Source of the DNA: a bacterium
GTDB lineage: Bacteria; Auribacterota; UBA3054
NCBI GenBank assembly: GCA_017649705.1
Contig: JAGCGH010000153.1
Span: 1 to 36,325 of the forward strand
DNA: 36,325 nucleotides
Direction: 5' to 3'
Below the pieces are notes generated by a model, which saw nothing but the letters and a program-made list of their open reading frames with translations, was not told the origin of the DNA and ran no database searches. The position numbers and the translations under genes are program-made. This document shows positions 1-9,246 of this stretch, piece after piece (within the stretch, counting starts at the first letter, position 1; each line of letters begins with the position of its first letter).

Positions 1-26
1 AAAAGAGATATCGCCGTAAAAGCCGC

Positions 27-2660
27 ATGGAAGCCAGAAAGATCATAGGAGCCGTCCTTTTCCTCGCCTGCTGCGCCCTTGGCGCCCGCTGCGAGCTTCC
101 GTCCAATCTTGTGCAGGCCAACTGGGTCGAATCTCAGGGCGGATACATAAAGACCGGCGTTACTCAGTCCGGAGCCAGCCTCGTCGAACTCGAATGCGTT
201 CTCGAGCTGACCGAGCTGGACTACGGCAAAAGGCGCCTCATGGGCTTCGACGGCGCCGGCCCCAAGAACTATTTCGGCGTCAACGCCACCAACCATTTCG
301 ACATCTGGCACGCTTCTAAGATCGAGGCGGAAGCGAACGTGAAATACCGCCTGTACCTCACCCAGACCAAAACGACCACCACCCTCTGCGTATACGAAAA
401 CGAGAGCGGAGCCCTTCTAGAGACGCTGTCGGGAAATTCCAAAGGCATCAACACTTCGGAATGCCAAGTCTTCACCATAAACAGCAGCGCCAACTATCTC
501 TGCTACGGCATGAGAGTCTACAATTTCAAGGTCAGCATCGACGGAGACCTTAAAAGAGATCTATGCCCTGTTTTCGACGTCTCGCAGAGCAAGGCCGGGA
601 TGTACGACAGCGTGAGCGAAACTACCTTCTACGCCTACGGGAGCGGTAAGATCGTCTGCGACGCCTTCCGTTTTCAGTACGGCTCGGGAGACACAAAAAT
701 AGTTTGCGACAATGGCTGCATGTATTTCCCCGCCCACGTCAGTTTTTCCGACCTCTCGGAACTGCGGCTCGATGCAGGCACAACTCTTTCCGGCACGGTG
801 GAAGGCAGAAGCCTCGCCTTCGGAACGGATCCTCTCGACATGCATGAGATCTTCGGGGAAATGGAGCCCGGCGTCAAATACGACCTTAAGATCGACTACC
901 CTTCCGGCTTCCGGACCAACTTCTTCATTGCCAAATCTGATAACATATCAGCCATTTACGTCACCTTGGACGACCACGACATCGCTTACCTCAACAGAAG
1001 CAAAAAGAACGAAGCGAAGGGCGCGGCCTTGAAGATAAAACCGGACGGAACGAGTTCCGGGCTTTTGCAGGTGAAGAAGATCGCCGGCAGAGGCAACGCC
1101 ACCTGGACTTATTCCGGCGACAAGAAGCCTTACAAGATAAACCTTAACGAAAAATACGCCCTCATAGAAGGAGCAGCCAAGAGCAAAAAGTTCGCGCTTC
1201 TTTCCCTGAACCTTCAGGACAGAAAAGACCGAAGCGGACTGAAAGAGTGGATCGCCCACGAGCTGGCGGACGCCATGGTAATGAACTTCAATCCCGCCAT
1301 GGAGTTCGTGGATCTCTACATCAACGGCTCCTACCGCGGCTTCTACCTAATGAAAGAGCGCGTGACTATAGATTCCAAAAGGATCAACATCAACAAGCCT
1401 GATTTCACTTTTGAGGATGAGGAATCGACCACCAGGGTCGTGCAAAGAAACGGCATCAAAGGCGTTGGCGGAGCCTCGGGCGATCCTGACGACATCGCCA
1501 CCTACAACGTATCAAGCTGGAACATTCCCTCCCCCACCGAGACGGTCAACATTGAGGACGATTCCGCAGACCCCGCCCTGGCAGCCGGCCTCCAAGCCTA
1601 CCAGTACGCCACGAATTCCAGGATCGCCGCCGGATCTGAAGGCGGGCTTGTCATAGAAATGAACGTCTGCTACGGCGTGTACTGTCAGGACGAAATAAGT
1701 TTCATCATCACCCGCCGGGGGCACATCTACACCCTGAAAGAACCTGAGGCCTGTACCAAAGAACAGGTCCAGAGGATAGGCGTTTTCGTCCAGGAATTTG
1801 AGGACGCGCTCTTCGATCCCCAGGGCTTCAACTCGAAGGGCAGACACTACTCCGACTACATAGACGTTTCAAGCATGGCCAAGCATTTGATGCTGGACGG
1901 CTTTTTGTGCAACTCCGACTTCTGCATACTCTCCACCTTCTTCTACATCGACGCCGATCCCGTAAGCGGAGAGTTCATCGGGAAACTTATCGCCGAGCCA
2001 GTCTGGGACTACGATTTCTCCCAGATCAGTTCCAGCCATCTCTATACCAACAACTCCTCCCCGGCGTTTTTGATCCCGCAGTTTCTAAAAAAAGCGGATT
2101 TCGTCAAGGCGCTCTATGAGCAGCAGATTGCTTCACCGGGATTCTCCACCAGGTTATACGAGCTTAATTCCGGCGAGACCGCGCAGAAGGGGGAGCTTCT
2201 TGCGGCCGCCCATCAGCTGAACTATCTGCGCTGGGGCAGCGATTCCCTAGCCGACGTCGAGACTATCAAAAGCCACATGGCGAGCAGAAGGACGAGCTGG
2301 AACAACATTTGGAATGACAGCGGCAAGCTTTTCGGCGCCTGGATCGAGGAAAGGAAAACTAGGTCTCACGGCGGGTATCTTTCCGTCGAGACCTACGGCA
2401 CTCCCATTTCCTTCCAATGGTACAAAAAGAATTCCGAGAGCGGTTCCCTCGAGGAACTGGAGGGCGAAACAGCCTCGTCCCTTGATCCCCAGATTTACGG
2501 CAAAGGGGAATACGTCTGCGAAGTCTACGGCAAAAATCTCGAGAGCCAGGCGGGCGGAAGCTATATCACCCTCGCCACCTCTCCCTTTGCCTTCGGCGTT
2601 CCGGAACCCATGTCCGCGGCTCTCATAGCCGCGCTGGCGCTGCTATTGAAAAGGCGCTGA
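27..2660 (+). CDS. Secreted CotH-kinase family protein with LamG-like, Ig-like and PEP-CTERM-like regions
   Basis: 877 residues. A signal peptide (about residues 1-22) is followed by a LamG/concanavalin-like region (about 25-210, beginning with a GGYIKTGV segment). A CotH-kinase-like domain spans about 305-670: the GRGNATW motif is at 354-360, a GFYLMKER segment near 436, and a WDYD motif at 660-663, matching the family's terminal acidic WD-D motif. A short Ig-like module (FQWYKK to YVCEVYG) lies at about 795-840. The protein ends in VPEP, a hydrophobic helix and KRR, which is PEP-CTERM-like sorting architecture. CotH-family proteins are known atypical secreted kinases acting on proteins; the substrate here is unknown. 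I see no Shine-Dalgarno before ATG 27; the promoter may lie left of the window. It converges on the GH35 gene with only 3 bases between stops and no terminator hairpin. Family assignment is confident; catalytic activity is inferred. Confidence 0.85.
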   Translation: MEARKIIGAVLFLACCALGARCELPSNLVQANWVESQGGYIKTGVTQSGASLVELECVLELTELDYGKRRLMGFDGAGPKNYFGVNATNHFDIWHASKIEAEANVKYRLYLTQTKTTTTLCVYENESGALLETLSGNSKGINTSECQVFTINSSANYLCYGMRVYNFKVSIDGDLKRDLCPVFDVSQSKAGMYDSVSETTFYAYGSGKIVCDAFRFQYGSGDTKIVCDNGCMYFPAHVSFSDLSELRLDAGTTLSGTVEGRSLAFGTDPLDMHEIFGEMEPGVKYDLKIDYPSGFRTNFFIAKSDNISAIYVTLDDHDIAYLNRSKKNEAKGAALKIKPDGTSSGLLQVKKIAGRGNATWTYSGDKKPYKINLNEKYALIEGAAKSKKFALLSLNLQDRKDRSGLKEWIAHELADAMVMNFNPAMEFVDLYINGSYRGFYLMKERVTIDSKRININKPDFTFEDEESTTRVVQRNGIKGVGGASGDPDDIATYNVSSWNIPSPTETVNIEDDSADPALAAGLQAYQYATNSRIAAGSEGGLVIEMNVCYGVYCQDEISFIITRRGHIYTLKEPEACTKEQVQRIGVFVQEFEDALFDPQGFNSKGRHYSDYIDVSSMAKHLMLDGFLCNSDFCILSTFFYIDADPVSGEFIGKLIAEPVWDYDFSQISSSHLYTNNSSPAFLIPQFLKKADFVKALYEQQIASPGFSTRLYELNSGETAQKGELLAAAHQLNYLRWGSDSLADVETIKSHMASRRTSWNNIWNDSGKLFGAWIEERKTRSHGGYLSVETYGTPISFQWYKKNSESGSLEELEGETASSLDPQIYGKGEYVCEVYGKNLESQAGGSYITLATSPFAFGVPEPMSAALIAALALLLKRR

Positions 2661-2663
2661 CTT

Positions 2664-4712
2664 TCAGTTTTTCCAGTCCACCAGGACGTAGGAATAGGGC
2701 TCCAGCTCGCATTCGAGATCCGAGGAGCCGATGGAGATCTTCTCGGCCACCGGGACGGGATGGATGTTCAGAACAAAGGCCTTGCCGTTGGCTTTCGGTA
2801 TGACTCTGAGAAGATCCTGGCCCTCCACAGTGGGCGCTTTGCCGAGCCTGGCAATCAGCTTCTTTATCAAAACGGCCTGGCTCTTGAAATGATTGGCGAA
2901 CATCACGGGGAAGATCTTGGCGGTGCCTGTCCCCTTCCTGACGGAGACGATGGCGGGGCGGCCGGGCTCCGTGCGGCCCAAGGTCTCGCCCTTCTTGTCG
3001 ATGTCGATGTTCTGGATGGTCTTGCCGAGATAATATTCCTGGCCTTCGTAAAGGACTTTTTCCTGGTCCACGCTCTTCTTGGGGAAAGTTCCCCCCAGAA
3101 CGCCCAGTTCGTCCGCCAGCACGTGGCAGTAGTGATCGGTCTCGTCCTTGGTGGGCAGTGAGCCCATGAGCAGCAGGTTTCCTCCGGCTTCCACGTAGGA
3201 GGCCAGCTTCTCCTGGACTTCCCTCGCCATCCAGCGGTCGTTCACCACCACCAGTACGGGGTGCTTCAGAAGCTCTTCCAGAGTCTCGTTTTCAAAATCG
3301 ACAAGCTTGGGCAGGAAACCCTGCGACCTTAAGGCGTAGAAAACTTCCGTGGTGGCCGGGCCGACAGGCTTGAGGCTGACCACGGGCTCCCTCTTCACGC
3401 CTAGGGCGATATCGTAGACTGAATCGGCGCGGAAATCCTCCGCGTGCTTTTCAATTTCGGCAAAGGAGCGCCTGATGGCGTCGAAGGAAGGCCTTTTCGT
3501 TCCGTTCTGATCCACCGGCGCCTGCCAGTTGTGGTCAGTGCCGTAGAAGCCCAGTCCCTGACGGTTGCTGCCGGAGCCCCAAAGATACATGTTGAGCCCC
3601 TTGTAGCCGCCCGCGGCCGCCCAGACGTTCCAGATGAAAAGCTCGGGGGCGTAGACTCTGGGGAAGTCGAACCAATATCCGCTCTCCTGCTCGATGACCC
3701 AGGGAGTGCTGAAGAGGATGCTCTTGAGATATTCGGGGCCGTACTCGCAGAAATAGGTGCCGCTGGTGAGATTCAGATTCCCGCTCATGGAGTAGTAGCA
3801 GTCCACTCCGATGTTGAGCCAGGGATTGAGCTCCTTGTTTTTGATGTGCAGCGACAGCGCGCGCGGGCAGTAGGCGTTATGCGTCATGGGCGTCGTTATG
3901 CCGCAGCCCTCCAATATGTCTCTCAGTTTCTGGAAATACTTCGGATAATAGCAGCCGTAGTAGTATTCCCTGCGCTCTATTTCGTAGAGCGTCTTGTTCG
4001 CCTGTTCCAGCATGTAGGGAGGGATCCTCGAGAAATCGCCGAAGCTGCAGCCGTAAACGTTGTTGATCTTTTCAAGCGTGCCGTATTTTTCCCGAAGATA
4101 CGTCGGCCAGATGCCGTCTTTCTTTTCGAGGCCCAGGTTGACGGGATTCTCGTCGCTGTAGTCGTCGCCGGGAATCTCGTTGCAAAGCTGCGTCATGACG
4201 ATGAAGCCGCCCGGAGCCTGGTAGGGCTTTATGACTTCCGCCACCGCGGCGTACCACTTCTCCACGGCCAGGAGGAAATCCGAGTTCATGTGCGCGACGG
4301 CGTTGACGGCGGAGCTGGGGATGTACTCCCCGTCCTCGTAGCGCATCACCATGCTCTGGGGATTTTTCTTGGTGAACCATTTGGGGATCCCGAGATCGGT
4401 GGCTTCGGCGTAAATATAGGGGCCCGGGCGCCAGTAGCAAAGGAGCCCGCTCTTTTTCACCAGTTCCAGGAAAGATTTGAGATCGTTGCAGGGGTGATAG
4501 AGCCCGGTGAAGTCGAAACGGCCCTCCTCCGGTTCGTGCACCAGCCAGGGGGTGTAGAAGGAGACGGCGTTGCAGCCGGCTTCCTTCACGCTGTTCAAAA
4601 CTTTTTCCCAGCTTTCCCTCGGGGTCCTGAAATAATGGACTTCAGCGCAGGAAAGGAAGATCTCCTTTCCGTCGAGGAAAAACGAGCCTTTTTCGATCTT
4701 GAGTTCCGACAT
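2664..4712 (-). CDS. GH35-type beta-galactosidase-like glycoside hydrolase
   Basis: 682 residues with no signal peptide, so probably cytoplasmic. The N-terminal TIM barrel carries family hallmarks: an AEVHYFRTPRESW segment near residue 23, an acid/base glutamate at E179 in the sequence QLCNE, and a likely nucleophile E341 in IEQESGYW, which fits the GH35 pattern of Glu followed four residues later by Gly and an aromatic. The GH35 family mainly removes terminal beta-galactose. The central region (about 450-560) resembles the trimerisation-like domain of GH42/GH35 enzymes. The gene starts 15 bases after the GH2 stop, so the two glycosidases look co-transcribed and probably handle the same imported oligosaccharide. 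Exact substrate cannot be read from sequence. Confidence 0.85.
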   Translation of the reverse strand: MSELKIEKGSFFLDGKEIFLSCAEVHYFRTPRESWEKVLNSVKEAGCNAVSFYTPWLVHEPEEGRFDFTGLYHPCNDLKSFLELVKKSGLLCYWRPGPYIYAEATDLGIPKWFTKKNPQSMVMRYEDGEYIPSSAVNAVAHMNSDFLLAVEKWYAAVAEVIKPYQAPGGFIVMTQLCNEIPGDDYSDENPVNLGLEKKDGIWPTYLREKYGTLEKINNVYGCSFGDFSRIPPYMLEQANKTLYEIERREYYYGCYYPKYFQKLRDILEGCGITTPMTHNAYCPRALSLHIKNKELNPWLNIGVDCYYSMSGNLNLTSGTYFCEYGPEYLKSILFSTPWVIEQESGYWFDFPRVYAPELFIWNVWAAAGGYKGLNMYLWGSGSNRQGLGFYGTDHNWQAPVDQNGTKRPSFDAIRRSFAEIEKHAEDFRADSVYDIALGVKREPVVSLKPVGPATTEVFYALRSQGFLPKLVDFENETLEELLKHPVLVVVNDRWMAREVQEKLASYVEAGGNLLLMGSLPTKDETDHYCHVLADELGVLGGTFPKKSVDQEKVLYEGQEYYLGKTIQNIDIDKKGETLGRTEPGRPAIVSVRKGTGTAKIFPVMFANHFKSQAVLIKKLIARLGKAPTVEGQDLLRVIPKANGKAFVLNIHPVPVAEKISIGSSDLECELEPYSYVLVDWKN

Positions 4713-4727
4713 AATATGATGAGCCTT

Positions 4728-7331
4728 TTAGGTTAAATTCTCCATATACGTTAATATCTTATCAAAAAGGTACCTTCCGAAGACATTGTTTCGGAAGGTG
4801 GAAGCTTCCCTGCCCCTGCCGCCGGAGAGTTTCAGAGTCGTCGCTATGAGCGTTCCCTTCCCGTAGGAAAATTCCGCCAGATATTCCGTTATCTCCCATT
4901 TCCTGGCGTCGCAGCGCCTCAATACGGGGCGTTTCATAGCGAACCCCATATCCGATGCCTTTTTCGCGCAGACGGCCCTTTCCGGGGCGACTGAGAAGTA
5001 TCTGAGGTCCTCCGTGAAGAAGGATCGCCTGAGCCCGGCCGTTACGGGGTGCTGGAAACTCATCGGGAAGCTCTCCCGCCAGAAGGAGACCTCCTCCGTC
5101 GGGAAAGTTGGATCGCTTCCCTGCATGAGGAAAACCCTTCCTCCATTGGAGAGGAATCTTTTGACATCCTCGTCAATCTGGTCCGTTACGATGATCTTTT
5201 CGCTTTTCTCCGAGCCGCTCAAACCCCGGAAGACCCCGGTGTGGTCACGCAGGATGAAGCGGGGGGCCATTTCCCGGGGCCTGGGATAAACGAAGATGGG
5301 CCAGAAATTGCTGTAATTCCCCGCTCTGGCCGTCAGTTTGAGGTTGGCGGGAGCCGACACTTCCGGAAGGAGGGCGTTGAAATAGCAGACTTCCTTTATT
5401 TCGCCTCTCGCGACTTTCGGCAGCAGCCGCTCCTCCCAGGCGATGAGCCTTTCGGAATCGTCGCGCAGCTCGAGCCGCAGGAGTTCCCCTTTCATATCGG
5501 ATCCGGAATAATTGGAAACGAGGATGTGCAGATCGTAGGGAGCGCCGCTCCAGAAACTGTAGCGGTCCTTCGGGCAGACGCGGTCGCCGCAGATCCAGGT
5601 CCTTCTCAGATCCCAAGCCGGCAGGATAGCGGCGTCGCTGTTGAAGCGCAGGAATTCCTCAGCCGGGAATTTCAGGCTCCCTTGGTCGTCGAAAATTCCG
5701 CTGGTGGCTATGGGCACGTCCCTTATGGCGGTGATGTCGTAGCCCGAGATCTCCCTGTAGCACCTCGTCTCCTCCAAGGTTACTTTGCGGTGCGTCAGGG
5801 CGTGGTCGCAGGAGATCTTTCTCAGCTTTTCGAAATCTTTCCTTAAGTTCGTTCCCCTGATCTTTTCCTCGAAGCCGTCCAGGTAGAAATCGGGCTTCAG
5901 TTTTTTTATGGGGTTTTTCTTAATGTCCCCGCTTTCCCACCAGATACGGGAGACCTTCTTCCCCTCCCTTGTTTTTTTGATATCCCTCAAGGTGTCGCTG
6001 TCGCAGAATTCCCCGTAGAGCCAGGGCTTCCCGGCGCGGTAGGAGGGCGTGAAATGATCCATCAGGTCCTCCATGTTCTGGAGTTCCCCGTAGAAATGAT
6101 AGTCGTAGAAATCGCCGTGGGAGATCTTCAGGCCGCCGTAGCATTCCCCGGAACCGGAGTTGTCCTTGACGGGAACGCCGAGCTTCTTTTTCAGTTTGAG
6201 GTACGTCTCCTTCAGAATGTCTGATTTGACGACGGAATTCATCTCGCAGCCCAAAGTCAGAAGGGCGACGCAGGGGTGGCCCAGAAGCTCTTCGCTTATG
6301 GCGTCGTACTCCCTTCTGATCCTGTTCTCCAATTCGGGATTCGCTTCGGGAAGCCACAGGGGGAACTCTATCCAGCAGAGCATGCCCTCCTCGTCGCAGA
6401 TGTCGAGATATTTTTCGCGCGGGATGTAGAGGCAGTGCTTCACGGCGTTGAAGCCCATTTTTTTGAGAGCCTTCACTTCGGAGCGGATGGCGTCCTCGCC
6501 GGGGTTCGGCGCTATAAGTTCGTCGTAGAAACCCCAGTGAAGGATCCCCCGCCAATAGATGGGCTTTCCGTTGAGGAGCAGCGCATTCTCTTTGCAGCAA
6601 AATTCCCTGCGCGCCCAGAAGGTCTTGCCTTCCACGCGGTCTTTGGCGCCTTTTATTTTGAAAATTATCTCATAGCGTTTGGGATTTTCGGGAGACCATT
6701 TTTCCAGCCTGCCGGGATTCAGCGGGACCACGATTTCCCTTAAGCCTTTTTTCAGCTCCCACCTTCCCCTGATATCCCTCAGGCCTTTTATTTTTCCCTC
6801 GAGGTAATAGACGCCGTCCTTTTTTATTTCCAGCTCGATCTTCAGCGAGCAGTTGTCCGCGTGGCAGCGCAATAGGAGCGCTTCGTCATAGCCCTCAAGG
6901 GTTATGTCGTCCCAGATCCCGCCGAAGGTGCAGCAGACGTCCGGCACGAAGCCGGAGAGCACCTGCCTCAGGGGATACGGGTCGCCCTTATGATAGCCGG
7001 GCTTGGCGATCTTGAAAACGAGCTCGTTTTCGCCGTCGATCAAATGCCGCGTGACGTCGAAGGAGAATTCGTCCCACATCCCTTCATGTACGCCGACCGT
7101 CTTTCCGTTGAGCGTGATCTCGCAAAAGTAGCTGACGGCCTTGCAGCGCAGAAGGTAAAACTTGAAGCGTTTTTTCAGCGGGAAGGTCCGCCTCAGGGTG
7201 AAATATCCGCCGAAGTCTTTCCTCTCCGTAAATCTCTCCACGGCGCAGGGAATTTCCGCGGCGAATCTTTCGCCGTCCAATTCGGCCTGCCAGGAGCCGC
7301 CGAGATCTAAAATGTTCGGAATATTTTTCAT
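4728..7331 (-). CDS. GH2-family glycoside hydrolase (beta-glycosidase)
   Basis: 867 residues. It has the GH2 layout: an N-terminal sugar-binding jelly roll (about 1-150, LGGSWQAELDGE start), an Ig-like sandwich, then a TIM barrel. The acid/base glutamate is E363 in LGCEMN and the nucleophile is E441 in LYGEF, both in the expected contexts. No signal peptide is present, so a cytoplasmic location is likely. The beginning overlaps the recX stop by the 4-base ATGA arrangement, implying translational coupling. The C-terminal roughly 350 residues, with an IFVYPRP segment and a ThuA/GATase-like stretch, are unusual for a simple beta-galactosidase and suggest a beta-galactosidase, glucuronidase or related specificity that I cannot resolve. 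Confidence 0.85.
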   Translation of the reverse strand: MKNIPNILDLGGSWQAELDGERFAAEIPCAVERFTERKDFGGYFTLRRTFPLKKRFKFYLLRCKAVSYFCEITLNGKTVGVHEGMWDEFSFDVTRHLIDGENELVFKIAKPGYHKGDPYPLRQVLSGFVPDVCCTFGGIWDDITLEGYDEALLLRCHADNCSLKIELEIKKDGVYYLEGKIKGLRDIRGRWELKKGLREIVVPLNPGRLEKWSPENPKRYEIIFKIKGAKDRVEGKTFWARREFCCKENALLLNGKPIYWRGILHWGFYDELIAPNPGEDAIRSEVKALKKMGFNAVKHCLYIPREKYLDICDEEGMLCWIEFPLWLPEANPELENRIRREYDAISEELLGHPCVALLTLGCEMNSVVKSDILKETYLKLKKKLGVPVKDNSGSGECYGGLKISHGDFYDYHFYGELQNMEDLMDHFTPSYRAGKPWLYGEFCDSDTLRDIKKTREGKKVSRIWWESGDIKKNPIKKLKPDFYLDGFEEKIRGTNLRKDFEKLRKISCDHALTHRKVTLEETRCYREISGYDITAIRDVPIATSGIFDDQGSLKFPAEEFLRFNSDAAILPAWDLRRTWICGDRVCPKDRYSFWSGAPYDLHILVSNYSGSDMKGELLRLELRDDSERLIAWEERLLPKVARGEIKEVCYFNALLPEVSAPANLKLTARAGNYSNFWPIFVYPRPREMAPRFILRDHTGVFRGLSGSEKSEKIIVTDQIDEDVKRFLSNGGRVFLMQGSDPTFPTEEVSFWRESFPMSFQHPVTAGLRRSFFTEDLRYFSVAPERAVCAKKASDMGFAMKRPVLRRCDARKWEITEYLAEFSYGKGTLIATTLKLSGGRGREASTFRNNVFGRYLFDKILTYMENLT

Positions 7332-7678
7332 TCCTTGTTAAGATCCTTCATGACTTCCGCGGCCGCTTCCAGATACTCCTCGATGAGTTCCTCGGAGAAG
7401 CCTTTCCTGGAAAGGTAGGCCGCCAGAGAGGAGAGAAGGGAGGGCTTCATAGTTTTCCCTTTCTTCTCCAGATATTCCCTGGCGGCCGCCTGCAGGGCCT
7501 CGCGGTCGTTGGAGCCGATCTTTATCAAGCCCAGCTCCGTCAGCCTGTCGGCGGCGGCTTCGCTTTCCTCAAGGGAAAAGCCCCGCCTTATCAGGCGCGC
7601 TTTCATTTCCTCCCGGGAGTAGTCGCGCACGCCCAGGAGTTCCGCCCCCACTTTCAGGGCGTCCTTGGAGCCTTTCAT
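7328..7678 (-). CDS. recX: RecX family regulatory protein
   Basis: 116 residues, rich in Arg/Glu/Leu helices. The segment LLGVRDYSREEMKARLIRRG followed by DRLTELGLI matches the RecX repeat (x-YSR-E-L---L--RGF, then a -L-E-GLI- step). The C-terminal repeat (LSRKGFSEELIEEYL) matches the final RecX module. It is shorter than typical RecX (about 150-170 residues). It lies 9 bases downstream of recA on the same strand, the usual position. RecX binds RecA filaments and limits their activity. The stop overlaps the start of the GH2 gene by ATGA. Confidence 0.8.
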   Translation of the reverse strand: MKGSKDALKVGAELLGVRDYSREEMKARLIRRGFSLEESEAAADRLTELGLIKIGSNDREALQAAAREYLEKKGKTMKPSLLSSLAAYLSRKGFSEELIEEYLEAAAEVMKDLNKE

Positions 7679-7687
7679 GGCGTTTTT

Positions 7688-8737
7688 TTATTTCTTTTCC
7701 TTGGCGGGGGCTTCCTCGCCGGGAAGCTCGCCTTTCAGAAGGCCGTACTTCTCCCTGATAAGGCCTTCTATCTTCTTGGCGAATTCGGGGTCGTTCTTGA
7801 GGTATTCCTTGCAGGCGTCGCGGCCCTGGGCCAGGCGCTGGTCGCCGAAAGAGAACCAGGCGCCGCGCTTCTGGATGATGTCCATGGCGGTAGCGACGTC
7901 GACGAGCGTTCCCTCGTAGGAGATGCCCTCGTCGTACATGATGTCGAACTCCGCTTCCTGGAAGGGGGCCGCCACTTTGTTCTTGACGACTTTCACCTTG
8001 GCCCTGATGCCGTTGGAGTTGCCGTCGCTGTCCTTCAGCGTGCTCATCCTGCGGATGTCCAGGCGGCAGGAGGAGTAGAATTTCAGGGCGCGGCCGCCGG
8101 TGGTGGTCTCGGGATTGCCGAACATCACGCCGATCTTTTCCCTGATCTGGTTGATGAAGATGCAGGCGCAGCGGGAGCGGCCGATTATGGAAGTAAGTTT
8201 CCTCAGGGCCTGGGACATCAGTCTCGCCTGGAGACCCACGAAGGAGTCGCCTATTTCGCCCTGGATCTCAGCCTTGGGAACCAGCGCGGCCACGGAGTCT
8301 ATTACCACCACGTCCACGGCGTTGGAGCGGACCAGCGTCTCGGCGATGGACAAAGCGTCCTCGCCGCAGTCCGGCTGGGAAATGAGAAGGCTGTCCAGAT
8401 CCACGCCTATTCTTCTGGCGTAGCCGGGATCCACCGCGTGCTCGGCGTCGATGTAGGCCGCCACGCCGCCCATCTTCTGGGCGTTGGCCACCACGCTAAG
8501 AGCAAGGGTTGTCTTGCCGCTGGATTCCGGGCCGTAAACTTCCGTGATCCTGCTTCTGGGAATGCCGCCCACTCCCAGGGCCAGGTCCAGGGTCAGGGCT
8601 CCGGTGGGGATGACCGGGATGTTGGCCACATGGTTTTCGCCCAGGCGCATGATGGAGCCCTGGCCGAACTGTTTCTCGATCTGGCCGATGGCGGCTTCCA
8701 GCGCCTTAAGTTTTTCGTTTTTTTCAGCAGATGCCAT
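7688..8737 (-). CDS. recA: Recombinase RecA
   Basis: 349 residues, normal RecA length. It contains the Walker A motif GPESSGKTT at 69-77, [15 protein letters not shown] (Walker B and following), the L1/L2 DNA-binding loop region around [21 protein letters not shown], and an acidic/lysine-rich C-terminus. RecA forms ATP-dependent filaments on single-stranded DNA for strand exchange and SOS induction. The reading frame stays open upstream, but the start at 8737 is chosen because homology begins with [10 protein letters not shown] and an AGGAG Shine-Dalgarno sits at 8745-8749. It is 23 bases after cinA and 9 bases before recX. No LexA box was recognised upstream, because recA sits inside a run of genes. 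Confidence 0.97.
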   Translation of the reverse strand: MASAEKNEKLKALEAAIGQIEKQFGQGSIMRLGENHVANIPVIPTGALTLDLALGVGGIPRSRITEVYGPESSGKTTLALSVVANAQKMGGVAAYIDAEHAVDPGYARRIGVDLDSLLISQPDCGEDALSIAETLVRSNAVDVVVIDSVAALVPKAEIQGEIGDSFVGLQARLMSQALRKLTSIIGRSRCACIFINQIREKIGVMFGNPETTTGGRALKFYSSCRLDIRRMSTLKDSDGNSNGIRAKVKVVKNKVAAPFQEAEFDIMYDEGISYEGTLVDVATAMDIIQKRGAWFSFGDQRLAQGRDACKEYLKNDPEFAKKIEGLIREKYGLLKGELPGEEAPAKEKK

Positions 8738-8760
8738 AATTTTTCTCCTGTATGTAAGTT

Positions 8761-9246
8761 TTAAATGATCTCGTCTATCATATCCAAGGCGGCCAAGATG
8801 GTGGAGCGCCTGATGTGCTCCCTGTCGCCTTTGAAAAGGAATTTTTTCGCGACGGTCCTGGACCTTATGGCCAGGCCGATCCAGACCGTGCCCACGGGGT
8901 TGGCGGAACCGTCGCCGCCGGGGCCCGCGACGCCGCTCACCGCGACCGCGATGTCGGTGTCGAAGAGCCTGAGCGAGCCCTCCGCCATGCGCCTCACGCA
9001 TTCCTCGCTGACCGCCCCTTCGCGGTCCAGCACTTCCTGCGGGACTTTCAGCAGGTCTCTTTTTATCTCGTTCTGGTAGGCCACGGCGGAACCCTTGAAC
9101 CAGGAGGAGCTGCCCGGCACGGAGACCAGGCAGGCCGAAAGGCCGCCGCCGGTCAATGACTCGGCGGTGGAGATGGTGAGCCCCTGGTAGAGAAGGCTCT
9201 CCCCTATTCTCCTGGCCAGTTCGGATTCTTTGCTGCCGTAGATCAT
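8761..9246 (-). CDS. pncC: CinA C-terminal domain / PncC-type nicotinamide-nucleotide amidase
   Basis: 161 residues, the size of a stand-alone CinA-C domain. Visible motifs are [32 protein letters not shown] and [11 protein letters not shown] followed by [10 protein letters not shown], all diagnostic. Family members deamidate nicotinamide mononucleotide in pyridine-nucleotide recycling. The reading frame is open further upstream, but the start at 9246 overlaps the stop of the preceding O-antigen ligase-like gene by ATGA and matches the family N-terminus. A cinA-recA neighbourhood is common in bacteria and supports both calls. Confidence 0.93.
   Translation of the reverse strand: MIYGSKESELARRIGESLLYQGLTISTAESLTGGGLSACLVSVPGSSSWFKGSAVAYQNEIKRDLLKVPQEVLDREGAVSEECVRRMAEGSLRLFDTDIAVAVSGVAGPGGDGSANPVGTVWIGLAIRSRTVAKKFLFKGDREHIRRSTILAALDMIDEII

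Noticed and set aside
2598-2640. GC-rich hairpin near the end of the CotH gene as a terminator
   Set aside because: It lies within the codons for the Ala-rich C-terminal helix and has no T tract after it.
3444-4736. Plus-strand open frame opposite the GH35 gene
   Set aside because: Antisense shadow; the GH35 catalytic motifs are on the minus strand.
8738-9001. N-terminal extension of recA
   Set aside because: The 88 extra residues are the cinA/pncC gene in another frame; RecA homology begins at 8737.
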